From Triops longicaudatus (Eukaryota > Arthropoda > Branchiopoda > Notostraca > Triopsidae), in assembly GCA_022885665.1 (NCBI GenBank), contig JAGQDJ010000017.1:186001-250000 (forward strand): a DNA stretch of 64,000 nt, in the 5' to 3' direction. Numbering within the stretch: the stretch's first letter is position 1; each line of letters starts with the position of its first letter. Below, piece after piece: positions 23,642 to 37,100 of the stretch. The notes under the pieces were generated by a model. The model ran no database searches, was not told the origin of the DNA, and saw only the letters and a list, made by a program, of their open reading frames with translations. Both the position numbers and the translations under genes were made by a program.

Positions 23642-24477
23642 CCTATGGGTCGATAGAAGAAATTCTAATCAAGTTTTCCATCTTTGGTTACATAGTAGGA
23701 TAGAAATTTACCGAGTGAAAGTTTCTTGAACAAGGAAGGAAGGATTCGAGTTTGAAACATTTTCGACCTTCACTTGCAAAGGAACAATTTTATAAGGTGG
23801 AAGTTTGGCGCACGCTAAACTGAACTTTGTAATCTATTTACAGAGATATTATTTTATCACAGTTTCTATACGAGTGTTATTGACCGTGTTTATCCTTGTG
23901 GATGCAAATTCTCAAATAAGAAAGTTTAAGAAAAAACGGATGTATTTTTCTACTACTTGCTGTAACGCGTGCAACTTGGTGTAACACGTGTAACACGTGT
24001 AACTAACTTGGTCTTGCGTGTTAAGCGCCTTAATGAGACTCTTGTTTTCACAATTTGTGTCGTCCTAGATACCAATATTGCGAATAGTCCGTTCAAAACT
24101 TTGTAAACTTCCTTTTACAAGAGGATGAAGCTATTTTTTTTTTCTTCTTTCACCTGGTAATCAAAAATAGAAGTGAGCTGGTTTTACACCGTAGAAATCA
24201 AGTACATGACAGGAGTATATTAACCGTTACTCAGTTAATTTGTGTATTCATTAAATGGTAGTGCAATTACAAAAGGGGACAAAAATAGTTGCACATAAAA
24301 CCCCAAAGTTGAGGAGAATTCGTGAGACACTTGTTGACTTTTCTTCCTTTGGAAATGTTCGTCAATCAGGGCTAGCGTGTTCCAACCGTTCTCAGTATGT
24401 ACAGTAGTTTTTAATGTCGCATCTGCGTCTGTCATTCGTTGGATAATGACGCCGCTTTCGAGATACATCGAAGAAAC
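23642..24477. other. Intergenic with clustered CACGTG palindromes
   Basis: No gene recognised. At 23981-24000 a near-perfect tandem of TAACACGTG gives two CACGTG E-boxes nine bases apart. A 77-codon minus-strand frame at 24235-24468 is in the 3' flank of the channel gene and out of frame with it. Confidence 0.5.
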
Positions 24478-27136
24478 CTACTTGCAGATCATTGCAAGCC
24501 ACCAGTGTAAGAACAAGAAGTAAAGGCATTCGGTACAGCTAATAAGGCTAAATCCGATACCCAGACCCAGTAGTCCTCCCATAGCGGCTAAGTTAGGCAA
24601 ATAATGTAATTGTCATTCAGTAGAGCTTCTTTAATCCGACATAATTTGAGTGGAAGCTTGTCAGACTACGAAGTTGCAAAGCTTCTTTTAACTAATCCAT
24701 CATGAACGGATGGGGAGAAAACTTAGAACATCTTTTGAAGAAAACATTGAGCGCTTTACAATTTTAAGATAGACGAAGAGCATAAAACGTGTATAACATT
24801 GTGTATGACGGCGTAAAATTTATTGTTAAATTTTTGTAGAAGAAAAATTAAGATAATTACTGAACGAAAATTTTAAACCTAACCAGGGCAAAATTAATCA
24901 TTGGTAAATCGTTTTCAACTTTAGCCGAGCTGCCTAGTGAATGTCGGGTCAGAGAAACTCTAATGCAAAAATGTTTAATGTTTGTTCATACATACGAAAT
25001 CTTCCCATCCGTAACGAATGTCTCGCATATAATTAATTCCTGGTTGACCGTCGTAGTACACGTTTAGCATAGCCAACTCAGATCTACTAAAAAAAAAGCG
25101 CCTTAGCTGAATGTAGTCAAATTTGATCCATTTGGTAATCTGTAAGAACAACCTGTTCAATAAAATCTCGCTATAACGAACATTTGGAACGACGGGAAAT
25201 TTTTTCATTATAACCTAAGTTCAAATACCTGATACTGACCTGAGTTCACCTGGAACTTTGTTCAGAACAGTTCGATGCGATTCTGCACACCGGTGATCGT
25301 TTAAGCGAGGTTTTACTGTATTGCAGTTTGGTGCTAATTTACCTGTTATAGCGAAGAACCCACTTGCCTCTCCGATTTATTTCACTTTGATAAAGCGCAC
25401 GACCAGCAGCAGTATAGTTAAACCCGACGCCGGGAAAGTTTGCTTGTGCTAAGGTAATTGTATACCGAAGTTCGGTGCAGTTTGGTGGGCAGTGGCAAAA
25501 GGTACCCATGTTTTCACGTATTTCTTCTGAAAACGGTATACATTATAATCTATTATGTGTTGAAAAGCCTAACAGAATTTAGACAAAGCATTCTTACTTC
25601 TCACATGCTTTAAGCAAAGATAGTCTTCGACTTCACATGTTTTGATTACTGTAAATTGCAGTAATAAATATTGAGACTTTCGAAATTTTCTACGAATATT
25701 GCTGCTTTACTTTCTACATGGCTCATGAGTTGCGTATAATAATACGGAATGCATTGGCAATGCTTTGCCATAGCCAGTAGCTGACATTCCATTTGGCAGT
25801 TGGATACGCTGTAGCGTGGAAAGTATTGAAGGAAGTTTTCGACGATGCAACCGCGTTTTCCAGTGTCATGTAAGCTCATTACGGCTTCTGACGTTTGAAT
25901 TCTCGAAACTTGTACGGCAGCGAAAATTTCAGATCCAATCGTCAAAGGAAATCCTCTGCTGTCCACCTCAGGAAACTCGTCTGGGTCATGAATGAGTACC
26001 TTACACGTGTTTTTGATAAGTTGATTAACTCGTCTGAGACATTTATCGCCCAGTTGTTGAAGTTTGAATTTCTAAGTCCGAGTCAAACGTATGTGAACTA
26101 GTCCAAACTTGTTTCATTTCATTCTTTTTTCTCGAATACGTTTGGAAAACTAGATTGCAAATAAAGTAAAAATTCTTACCTTGAACCCGTTGAAACCGTG
26201 ATTCACGACACCGTATTCTTTCAAGTCAGCGTGTAATAGAACACTTAGACCCATATAGAGTCCGTGACCTGAACTCTTCAGTACTTTTGTTTCCCTCGAC
26301 TTGCCAACTCCACCGTAATTGAAAGAGCAGCAAATCCCGTCATCGGTTGGTATTTCGCTAATATGCTGTAGAAACGCTGAGGCAACGTTTGAAGGCAATT
26401 GGATACTCTTGAAGGATATGTATCGTGTGAAGGTCAGACAATGACTTCTTGTCTGTAGTGGTTAAAAGTAAAATATTTTTTTGACAGCTTTTAAGAATAT
26501 AGAAGTGAAGTCTACTTGTCGTATGCGGTTTTCATGTCCAACAATTGTGAAGTTGAAAAGTTTGGAAATTTTAGTCAGGTGCTCTATCATGTTCTCGTCA
26601 ATTAGAGGAGAATCAACATTTGATACAATAGTGAAATAATTATGTATGTTCTCCTCCGTGAATTGTATATCCAGCGTTTCATTTAATGATTGGTTAGCCC
26701 TGTTTAAATAACGCAAATAAGCCTTCTTTTCGCCTTTGTTATTATTGCATATAGTGACGGCAGGAAAGGGCTGGCTGAAAATGGATTCGGAATGGGAGTC
26801 CAGGGTTATCATGACGGGTGATTCGTCCCATTTCTTCCACATGAGCTGACACAAATACAGGGAAAAAGACAGGCTACCCATTATTACACAACACCACAAA
26901 AACCTTTTCAGATAAATAAAAGAGAAAAAAAAAAACGGAATAGATTTGTGTCTCATGTTCGGAGTTTAAATAGTAAGAACTCACCTTCCAAATAAACTGA
27001 TCTCATTATTGCCGATATAGTGCAGCCCGTGTATAGAGCTACTGTGAAAAAATCGGTTCACAAAACTAAATTTTGATTCCGGAGCGTGTTTCTGGCGATC
27101 TGACAATGAGTTTGGAAACACATCTATGGTAACCAT
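24478..27136 (-). CDS. DEG/ENaC (pickpocket/ASIC-like) sodium channel subunit, complete
   Basis: Trimeric, amiloride-type cation channel subunit of the plasma membrane. Eight exons (27136-26985, 26903-26516, 26452-26180, 25999-25711, 25648-25598, 25526-25343, 25086-24992, 24587-24478) join in phase into 513 residues. The N-terminus holds SSIHGLHYIG, the conserved gating His-Gly. TM1 follows (FLWCCVIMGSLSFSLYLC). The extracellular domain has FPAVTICNNN, GICCSFN, the palm block NGFKVLIHDPDEFP, and cysteine-rich stretches NCQMECQLLAMAKHCQC and TFCHCPPNCTELRY. TM2 carries GGLLGLGIGFSLISCTE, including the G-x-S selectivity filter as GFS. The last junction uses GTATGA at 24991 rather than GTATGT four bases earlier, which alone keeps phase. 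The short cytosolic tail ends soon after TM2. Ligand or stimulus (acid, peptide, touch, pheromone) cannot be told. Confidence 0.93.
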
Positions 27137-27863
27137 GATTAGGAGAAATGTAACAGTGGCAAGCCTTGTCTTCGTATTTATAGACGACTCGGATGTAGAA
27201 TTCTTTTACGCAGAAAAATAATTGCCATGCCTTGTCAGCCCGAATAAATGGGAAAGCGTCGAGAGGATAGTTTAATTTCTTTATATAACAATATTGACAT
27301 TCTTTTGTAGCTCAGCGTAGGCAGCCTTATCTCGCCTGTCGCTCACTTCGGGAGCGGCTTCGCCTTGTTAAACCCTCTTAATATGACCAGACTGACGTAT
27401 GTCAACTTTTATTGTTTGATTTAAAAAATATTGACAAACTTTGAAGCTCTGTTCAAGAAGTAATGAGGACAATTTACGCTAACAAGTCTATACTCGGTTG
27501 AATCCGCCTGTGTACGTAAGGTTAGCAAAAAAAATAATGACATCAGTTGTGCCAGTGGTTTCAGTTGAGTTTGTGTTGGCTTTCCGGAATCAGGTCCTCT
27601 AATTTCTTGCAAAAATATTTAAGTGGAAACCTTGGAATAAGCGTGCAACGTTAAAAGTGGAAAATTTTTCTGCCTCTAATTAAGGCTTGACAAATAAAAA
27701 TGACGAAGTAGCTTTACTCAAAATATTCTGACGTGCATAAATGTTTAATACTTTAGGCACATGGCTCCAACCACACTCTCTTCTTCTAAATTGCTAAGAA
27801 GTTTCTCGTTACATCATTGGCTTAAACTGAGAGCAGTTTTGAAGTCAAAGAACTACCAAAGCA

Positions 27864-27933
<70 letters not shown>

Positions 27934-28712
27934 GCAATAATAATAATACCGATAAAAGTAATAAGAATAAATAAAGTAATTGCGATGAAAATAAATGTTT
28001 AAAATAATGCTAAAGATTTTTGTGTCAACTCGAGGATTTTTGTAGTTGTTGAAACTTCTAAAAAACGTACACAAAAGGTTTGTGTTAAAAGGAGAGCCGT
28101 AACAAAAAAAAAAGTCCAATGTGCCCTTGGAAAGTAAGTGCACCGGTATTATCTACATCGAATTTGAAAAAATTCAAAATACCAAGCCCATTTTGTAAAG
28201 ATTGTGAAAATTTCGAAGCATGGTGCATAGTGTGACGTACAACGTTATCTGCAGAAGTTCAATTTGTTTATTTTTTTTTTTTTACATTTCACTTTTGCTT
28301 GAATAAAATCTCACAAATATTGGTTCACACTATGTATTTAAAAGTAAAATTTTCCTAGGTAAGTTTCTATTTACAGCAGTCTGCGTGGAGATTCCCGAAA
28401 AAGCCGCAGATATATGAATTTCGTTTCTTGGTAAACCATTATGGACGTTGTACCAAAACACGTCAACGGAAGGCGGCTATAGCAATAAGGTCATTTTCAC
28501 CTTGCATCACAGTTTCTGTTCGCATCATTTATACATCGCTCTTAGGAGCAGACTTTTCTAGTTTGTAGTTGTACCTCTTTGGATATTAGAAAATGACAGT
28601 TTCAAAAAAGGGTCAATTCATAAAGTAAGCTGTACAAGTGTTGTAAATAACAATGGGGCAGGATCAACTGCTTTTTCTTGTCTCAACTCAGGCCTCTCTT
28701 GAAAATAAACTT
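27137..28712. other. Intergenic, 1.6 kb, with AAT microsatellite
   Basis: No gene recognised. A GC-richer patch at about 27310-27375 can fold weakly. The AAT tract is listed separately. Confidence 0.55.
27864..27947. repeat. (AAT)n microsatellite
   Basis: About 23 uninterrupted AAT units, then one interruption (AGCAAT) and a few more units. A second, shorter AAT tract lies at 30371-30401 inside the furrowed-like gene. Confidence 0.95.
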
Positions 28713-30371
28713 TTAACACAAAGCTATGCCGTTAACGGTCACACCCATGTTCCTCGGAGGCTCAGGGGGTGGCAATGACGGCCTCTGGCTAGCCCTGTGC
28801 GCTACCGTTCCATTTCTGTTCGTCTCATTTGCGTTGACTGAACGTCTTGCGCAAGTATTCTCCTCGTACGTCAAATCGTACATGTGGTGATTTTCCATGT
28901 CGTCTCTATGCGTAGCGTAGATATCTTCACTGTACGGGAACCCCGAGTGACCGGGACTAGAATTTACATGACCCATCGGAGCAGCAGGCGTCGTGAAATG
29001 ATTCACTGGCGTAGGTGGTAAGGGAATGTTCGGTGGGTTAAATTTCCGTGTACTGTTCGTTTTAGGTCCTTTTTTGGCCCATATCCACTTACCGCGTTTT
29101 CTAAATACAGACTCTTTAATGCACACTTTATTTTAAATACGCAAACTTACATTCTGTAATAGCAGAGGACTGAGATAAGCGTAACAACCAACAATAGGCC
29201 GATTGCTAAGCCCACCCATACTCCTATAGACGACCCTTCCACGGCTCTTCCATGATTCGCGTCGCTTTGCTGAGCATCCAAGCTTTGGTCCGGAATTTCT
29301 GGGTTTATTTTAAGCTCCACTGAGATAAAGAGAAATATTTATATATTTTTCTATTTTAGGTTCCATAAATGTGGTAAATAGTTACGTTCGCAAGATGCCG
29401 CGCTTCCACTCCATCTCCCATCAGCCTGGCATACCCTGTTAAACGGACCTTTGCGCTCATAACCAGGAATGCAGTGGTATTCTGCAACGCTTCCGAAAAT
29501 CGTACTGCTGTTGACTAAGAACACGCGACCATTATCGATGTCTTGCGGTACACTGCAATCCACCCCTGCAAAGTTAAATGTATATAAAATAAGTAAAATC
29601 AAAAGGGAAGATTTTTAGCAGATTCTTAAGCTTACATTCGCAAGAAGGAGGTTTGCCCGCCCATAAACCTGTAATCGAACAAATTCGGCTTGCTTGCCCA
29701 ACCAAGCGGCGTCCTTCATCGCACCTGTACGTGGCTACACCTCCTACTGCCAAGCTTGATACTGAAACCATCAAGCCTGAAGCTGGATCTTCTACTGGAA
29801 GCACGCACGTAATTTCTGGAACACAAAGCAAATTAACCGCTATAGTGAGTTTTTGAGTTACGGTTAGCTTACCTTTGCACGAAGGCGTGGATCCACTCCA
29901 GGAACCATTGTCTAAACACATACGGCGCTCGTAACCCTCGAGTTTATAATTGGTATTGCACGAGTAGTGCGCATACGAGCCGAAGTACGTTCCGTTATTG
30001 GGTAGAGTAACTAACCCATTAGGGACATCCTCTGGAGATCCACAGTCCACATCTAAAATTAAACAAGCAGGTAAATATCTGAACGAGGTTTCTTCCTTTT
30101 GCGTCTTACATGTACAGATAGGTGCAGTCCCTGCCCAAACGCCGTTTTTCGCACAATTACGCGTGTTTTCTCCATCGAGTCGGAAACCTCTTTCACATTT
30201 GTAGACGACTGTTGAATCTATCTTGAACGTCGTGGACAATTGATCGCGATCCGAACCACGGAATAATGTCACAGGCCGGAAGCGATCGCTTGTTACAGTG
30301 AGAATGCTACCGTCGGGTCTGTCTGGCATGGGACAACGTATTTCTGGACAAAAATAATAATAAATGAATAA

Positions 30372-30404
<33 letters not shown>

Positions 30405-33400
30405 AAAACGCTATTAGTAAACATCAACCTAGGCTGAACCCACAACTTGACGTAATATTAATCCGCATGAAATTAAGTTCTTAATTTAGCTCAGAAAAAC
30501 TATTACCTCTGCACTGGGGCATTGAGTCTGTCCACTTTCCATCCTTTGCGCAAATTCGTGTAGATACACCTTCTAGGCGATAATTGTCCTTGCACGAATA
30601 CGTAGCCATGCTGTCCAAGTATGTGACATCCGTTCCATTAATATAGTTAACTTGGCCATTAGCTGGGTCAGGTAGAGCTTCACAATCTATATCTACAAAT
30701 GGTAAATACAAAGGTTAGTTCGTGAAGTCAAATGAAGCTTAATCCGTGAGCTTACATTTACACATGGGTGCTTCATCTGACCACATGCCTGTATTAAGGC
30801 ACGTTCTCGTAGCTGTACCAATCAGCAAATGACCTTTCTCGCAGAAATAGTTAATGGTTGAATGCACACTAAAGTCGAAGCCAGTCACATATCCACCAGT
30901 CGGGACCTCTGGCTCGGAGCACTCGATCACTACCAATGGAGAAAGCGGAGTTATTCGGTATTATTTCTTTACACGCGCACGAAAAGGTTTAAAAAAGAGA
31001 CTTACGCATGCAAGCGGGTTCTTCGCCCGACCACGTTCCGTCCTCTTGACAGGTGCGGAACATGGGTCCTTCCAATTCGTAGTCTTCTTGACAGTCATAT
31101 TCTACTACACTTTCGTACGTTGTTCCATTCAGTAGTGTTCGCATTCCGTGTTCCACTTGCTGGGGTGGTCCGCAGTTGATGAATCTACAGACGGGAGGAT
31201 CACTTGTCCATTTGCCACCCAATTCGCAACGCAAACTCTACAATGACCCAAAGTTTTCGGTACGTCCATAATAAAGCAATAGTAAGGAATAACTTACAGC
31301 AGAACCTTCCAGTTTGTAGCCTTTATCACAAGTGTAATTAGCGCTATCTCCGGCTTTCTCTCCAGACATGACCAAATTGGAGTGGTCTACGACTGGTAAG
31401 GCTGGACAGCGCCCATCTATTTTAAAGAATAAAATATCGCATAATTTTCGTTTGTAGAATTTCGAAGTACGATTGTTACTTACAAAGACATTTGGGCTCT
31501 TCCGGTTGCCATACGCCTTTGTCTGTACAAGTTCTTTGCGCTTCACCGACCAAAGTGTAGTTTTCAGCACAAGAATAGTCGGCTTTAGCGTTGTACGTAG
31601 TTCGTCTATTGGCAAGGGTCATTTCGCCGTTAGATATAGACTTTAAGGGCCCGCAATCCACATCTAATATTACGATAAATTAATTTTCAACCCATTGCAT
31701 TTAGCAATGTTAAAATTAGGCTAACTTACGTTTGCATGAAGGTGGACTACCGGTCCACACGCCGTTATTCTCACAAGTACGAGTCTCGGTTCCCAACAAA
31801 ACACTACCGGTTGGACAAGAGTACTTTATAACGCTACCCAAGCCGAAGTCCTTGCCGATAATTGTGGAATTGTACAGTTTATCAGGGTTTCCACATGTTA
31901 AAGGAGCTGGTAAATCATGAAAATACGATGTTAGATATAATGAAAACAGTCACGTTTGTCTGTCTCAGGAGTTTTTAACTAAACAAGTTTGATCGTGCAA
32001 TCCGTAGTGTAATTAAAAAGATGGAACAATTTGGACAGTTTTTCTGAATTTTACTTTTCATTTCGTGCGCTGACGAAATTAAGGTGTCAAAACTTACTAA
32101 AGGCACTGGTGGCCTATCTATTAAGCATGATAATTTGGGCTTCAAGAAAACGAAAAAAAAAGGGTAAACGAAAACTTAACACCCTTGCATGCGTATAAAC
32201 TGTCAAGGGGAGGGTCAAGCTACGAAGAATTATAATTTCTACAAGACTGTTTATTTGTGTGAACATCCTTTATCTGTTCTACTTACGGTATTGACAAACG
32301 GAGTAAAAATAATCTAGGTTGCATCCGACATCATTCCAGAGCCAATCACGACCTCCGTCCAAAACGACACAGTTTTGTTCGCCGTTATAGTTGTTAGGCT
32401 GATCTTTGCCCCACATGGGCTTGTCGACGACACCACCTAGACCGTGATCTCGGATTTAACAAACTTTCTAATATAAGCAAGGCTGGTACTTTCTATTCTT
32501 ATACCCACACCAAAAAAAAAAAAAAAAAAAAAAAAATAGAAAAGTAAAATTACCGTTGACCCATCTCCAAATCCTGGAAGTAATGCCAGGATCCTTTTGT
32601 GCTCCTAGCCACACCATGGGTGATTTCAGAGTCGAGCGACGTTTCTCAAGCTCTTGAATGACCAATTCTAGAGCAGGTCCACCCACGTGATTTAACAAGT
32701 CGCCTTTATTTGCCATGCATTTACTGCGGGCTTTGGCGAAGGCTGTGCCTTCCTGCATTTGAAATTCAAAGCATGTCCGATTGAAGGCCAAAGTGTTACT
32801 GAGCGTCGAACTGCTGGTGCATCTTTGCCGTGGAGTTTCTATACGTAATTTTCGAACGTTATGACAAGCTTTGCTTATGCAAACAGTAATTAATACCTCC
32901 ATCAGAGAAGACTTCCACTTCGCAAAGGGACAAAGGCCCTTCCACTCCAACTAGCTGGACCGAGACTAATTGGCCCATGATAGGCTTCGCACACTCGAAC
33001 ACTTTCGTTTCGCCATCGTCTGTGAGAACACGAAAAAATGCGGTAAGACACCATTAACCTTGCATAAATTAGCACGGAACGCTGAAATAAGATATTTTCT
33101 AGCTAAGTTGTTCGTTTATATAGTGAAAGTACTCAAGGAGAGGGTTTGAAATTCAAGTAAGATAGTAGAATAACAGCGCTGCGTTGCCACAATTTTTCTT
33201 TATAACATTTTTTATCTGGATTAACGCAGCTCATTATCGCACTTGCATTGTTACAAGTTAAAGATTCGCCAGGTGTTATATACAAACATTAATATAGTAT
33301 GAATATATTAATGCATTTTTTCTAGCAAGCAAATAATAAACTTTAACCGAGAAATTATTATAAAACAATAATTAGCTCACCAACGGATCCTGGATACCAG

Positions 33401-34192
33401 GCACACAATGGGTTCTTTTGTGTAGTGGTACTGTTTCCTACACGGATTTCCAGGTCTTGTAATTTGTAATCTAGAAGTCAAGCTCCGGATTAGTTTTTCC
33501 TTCTTCAGGAATTACTACTTTTATTTTTTTTTAAAAAAACAACAACTTGTCTTACCACAACATGCCCTGGTAGAAATGCGGACCGCTCTTACGGGGTACG
33601 GTTTGAGCAAATCCACCATCCACCAAGGTGAAGACTCCTTGAGGGTTTCCGAGCATTGTCCATTTCCGTTGAGTAGTGTGTCTTGAAATGGTGATCTGTT
33701 CCCATCTAACGCATTATTGGCAGTTCCGCCTCTAGCAGTGCTCGATTGTTCCGCGCTTTTACCGATAGCAATGTTAGTACCTGCAAAGTGAAGAGGAAAG
33801 GACGCAAGCAGCATGAGTTTGAATTCATCGTGACGACGTTGCTTAAAATAATTCAAGGTTACCGCAAAAAGGTAAATTTCCGTCCCACTTGCCATTGGCA
33901 TTGCAAGATATCGTTGGATTCCTGTGAAATTGCAACGTGTCGTAATTCCCAACCATGTGTGTTGTTAGCCATTGTTTCTATGTTGTCTTACCCAATTAGC
34001 TCTAACCCGAGATCACACGCGAAAGTAGCCACACTCCCTACTTCGTACATCACATCATTTAGGTCTGCGTTTGTAGGAGTTGGCTTTATGCCAAATTGTG
34101 CACCGGCTGGTACAGGTGGCGAACCACATCGTTGTTCACCTAGGTGACGGAAGTCATGAGTAACATTGAGATCAACTGTATGCGGGAAATCC
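28713..34192 (-). CDS. fw: Furrowed-like selectin/CCP transmembrane receptor
   Basis: Nineteen exons from 34192 down to 28713 join in phase into about 1,177 residues, lacking the signal-peptide exon. Order: one sushi (CCP) domain (34192-33863); an eel-fucolectin/F5-8-type domain (33780-32897; IAIGKSAEQSS, NALDGN, WWMVDLLKPY, RACC); a C-type lectin domain (32838-32287) with WVNG, a QPN sugar-site motif and WND calcium motif; ten sushi repeats, mostly one exon each with phase 1-1 borders (31906-29386); one membrane span (VWVGLAIGLLLVVTLIS, exon 29319-29151); and a proline-rich cytosolic tail (exon 29100-28713). This order matches Drosophila furrowed, a selectin-like homophilic adhesion protein of planar cell polarity. 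Both lectin modules look intact. The one-exon-per-domain layout eases repeat gain or loss. Confidence 0.9.
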
Positions 34193-37100
34193 CTGAAATT
34201 GTTTTAATGTACAGCCTTGCAAGTTCCTGAAAACTTTCTTGCAGCTAACTTAAAGGTTTTAATGCTAATAACACGTGTATGACACCTTTTCCTGAAAGGG
34301 CGTAATGATTTTTAAGCTGCTAGACGAGGTTGTGACACTTAACGAAGCTTTTTTCACACGCAAATGGTCTGATTTTTAAAAATTGTTTTAGAATAACTGC
34401 AACACCCAGAAATTGTAAATGTAATATTGACATTAACTGTATGCCTTCTATTATAATTGAGAAAATCACGGACTAATTTGAACTTATACAAAGATGTTTG
34501 AAAAAGTGTTAAGAAATTAATCTCTTAATATATTTTCGACATTCAAAAGTAATTCATTTTTAATATTAAGTATGGCCGTATTTTGCTACTGTTGGGAAGA
34601 ATCTGAAAATGTAACGGTGTTATCGTGTGTATGAATCGCACTATTGAATCTCTGGGACAAGTGTTAAATCATCTCGCGTACTCACGGCTTCTTATTACCA
34701 GTCATTGCACACAGCTTTACACGCTTTTTTACAGTTACGCTTAGTCATCAAAATTTTGGTGAATAGGCCTGCGTTTTTACTGTGGGATCCTGTCCTAGGA
34801 TTCTTTCGCACTGTAAAGTGTAGAATTCTCTTTTACCTGTGTCTCGTTTGCAAAGAATTTTCCCGTTATTCCATATTATGACTGTTATTCCATATCTGAA
34901 GCCTCTTTACAGTGAAGTCTCTGAAACTTTCAGAAAAATTGTCCATCTGTAGTAAATACACACAATCTTCACGTTTCGACTACAGAAGAAAAACAATTTT
35001 CAAATTTTCCTCTAACGTGAACAAGTAAGTTGTCGAATTTCATTTCTTTAATAATTAACTATACTTGATTGTATTCGACTTTAATTTGCGAAAATCAAGC
35101 ATTCCTACGTTCCGGATTCCTCCCGCCTAGCCCTTGCCTCGCTCCGGCTACTTAGATCTGTACGTGGGTAGATTATTATTGTATACCATTGTAGGCCGAA
35201 GTCTATTACTGTTTGGATAAGTTATTCCTTAGCTTTGTGTGGCTTTGCTAGTACGATAAAAGAACCAGTTCCATCCAAGTCGATAACCAAACCTAGATTA
35301 TCGTTGAAAAATGCAAGTGTCATTTTTCTTTCCGTACCGATATTATTACCTCAAACTAACTCTATGTAGCGTCTTAATTTATGGTTTGGATAATTAAACG
35401 AAGATTTTAGAAAGCTTTGGCTTCAGCAAAATCATGTCAAGAATCTTCGACGGACGAAGTAAAGCATTTGTACGGATAAGTATTTCTAGTTGAAATATAT
35501 TTCCATTATCGAACCGTTGCTAGACAGGGCTATAAACCTTTGTTGAGCTACGATCTAAAGCAAGTTACTTCGTTACTTTCAATACACGAAAACGTTAAAT
35601 AAACGGGTGCAATTTGAATGATCAAAATTACGTTTTTCGGCGAAATATATATCGTCATTTCACGATGACCTGCTTTCAGTCTTAGATCTAGGGAACACTT
35701 TTGAGTAAACACCGTGCAAACAAATCAACCCTAGCGGCCCATATCTTTTGACCTTCGTCCTTGACCTAGCTTGAAATTCGGTCATCTTCGACTCCTGTTA
35801 CTCTAACATCGAATAAGAAGTAAAAAAAAAACAAGCTCTGGAAAGCAGTTGATTATCAAATGAGTCGTGACTGAGATTTGTTATCTGTCCCTCTAAAGAT
35901 GTGCTATACTTTTTGCTGCTCTTGTTTCATAATGATGGAGCTCATGAGTATTTAGTAAGAAGGACACGAACGCTATTGACGATAAAGCTCGGTCAGGGTT
36001 GAAACTATACGTAACAGATTTCTTCGAAGGTGGTAATTTTTAAGTATGACGGTGACAACTCTTTCGTTTTATGGGTGTCAAGGTGGCCAGTAGACCGTAT
36101 TTCATTTTTCTTCACTAAATTGATGAAGGTGGGTTCGTGAGCACTTATTGTGCATTGAAATAAAATAGCGAAAGGGAGAGGAGAAGAGATGAAGGGAACT
36201 TGGTAAGCCAACGACGTAAAAGTGAAAAAGGGAGTAAGGAGATGGAAAAGAAAAGTGCTTCCTTTCACCTGGTCATATGGAGAATTCGAAAACCGGTTGA
36301 CCTAAATAAAAGGAACCACGCTTATGCATCAGGGAACCGCCTTCAGTCGCTTATGTTTGGGGGGGGAGGGGGGTGACCGATATTTCACTCTAGGCCTCAT
36401 TTTGATGTGTTCATTCCAAGATCAGATAAATAAGTGCAAGTAAAACGGCCTCCTTGTATTGAACAATTTTCATTAAACTTTATTTTTCTTCCTCATAATG
36501 TATTAATCTCCGTCTTTTGGAATCGTTGGGCTACCAAGAACTGAAGAGTTTCGGCAAAAAATTATTTAGCATCAGTTTTTGTTTTCGAACATGAAAATTG
36601 TGCGCCCGAGGATGTCTGAAAAACTAACGGAGTTTCCTCCCACGTTAAATGTTTACCTGGAGGCTAATAAGCAATGTGTTTGAAAATGGGAAAGATGAGT
36701 TACATTTATGAACCTTTGCGAACAGCGATGACTGTGAATTTTTAACAATAATCATGACTACTGATAATATCTAGCTCATGAAGCAAAACGGCAGACGAGT
36801 GAGGAAGTGGCAAAAATCTCGCTAAAACTGGAGCAACCCATAAAACTTTTTGAGGAAGCTTTCGTGCCTTGAGGAATGTTAGCACTTTTGGGAGAAAGCC
36901 TCCTAAATTTCAGTATTTGGCCTCAATTGTCGATTCTTCGTTTGCGAGAAGTAACGCAGCTGGTGTATACCAGAAGTTACCTAAATTCCAGGATTAATCA
37001 AAGGGAGGCCAAATGCGGCCCAAGGGACATCGACCACATTTCAACATAGTTTTGGCATAACCATGGTCAACCAACGTTGATGTTACGTGAATCACATACA

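Noticed and set aside
27121..27140. Possible second X-box (ATGGTAACCAT) at the DEG/ENaC start
   Set aside because: Only one half matches the RFX consensus, and it coincides with the start codon and first codons.
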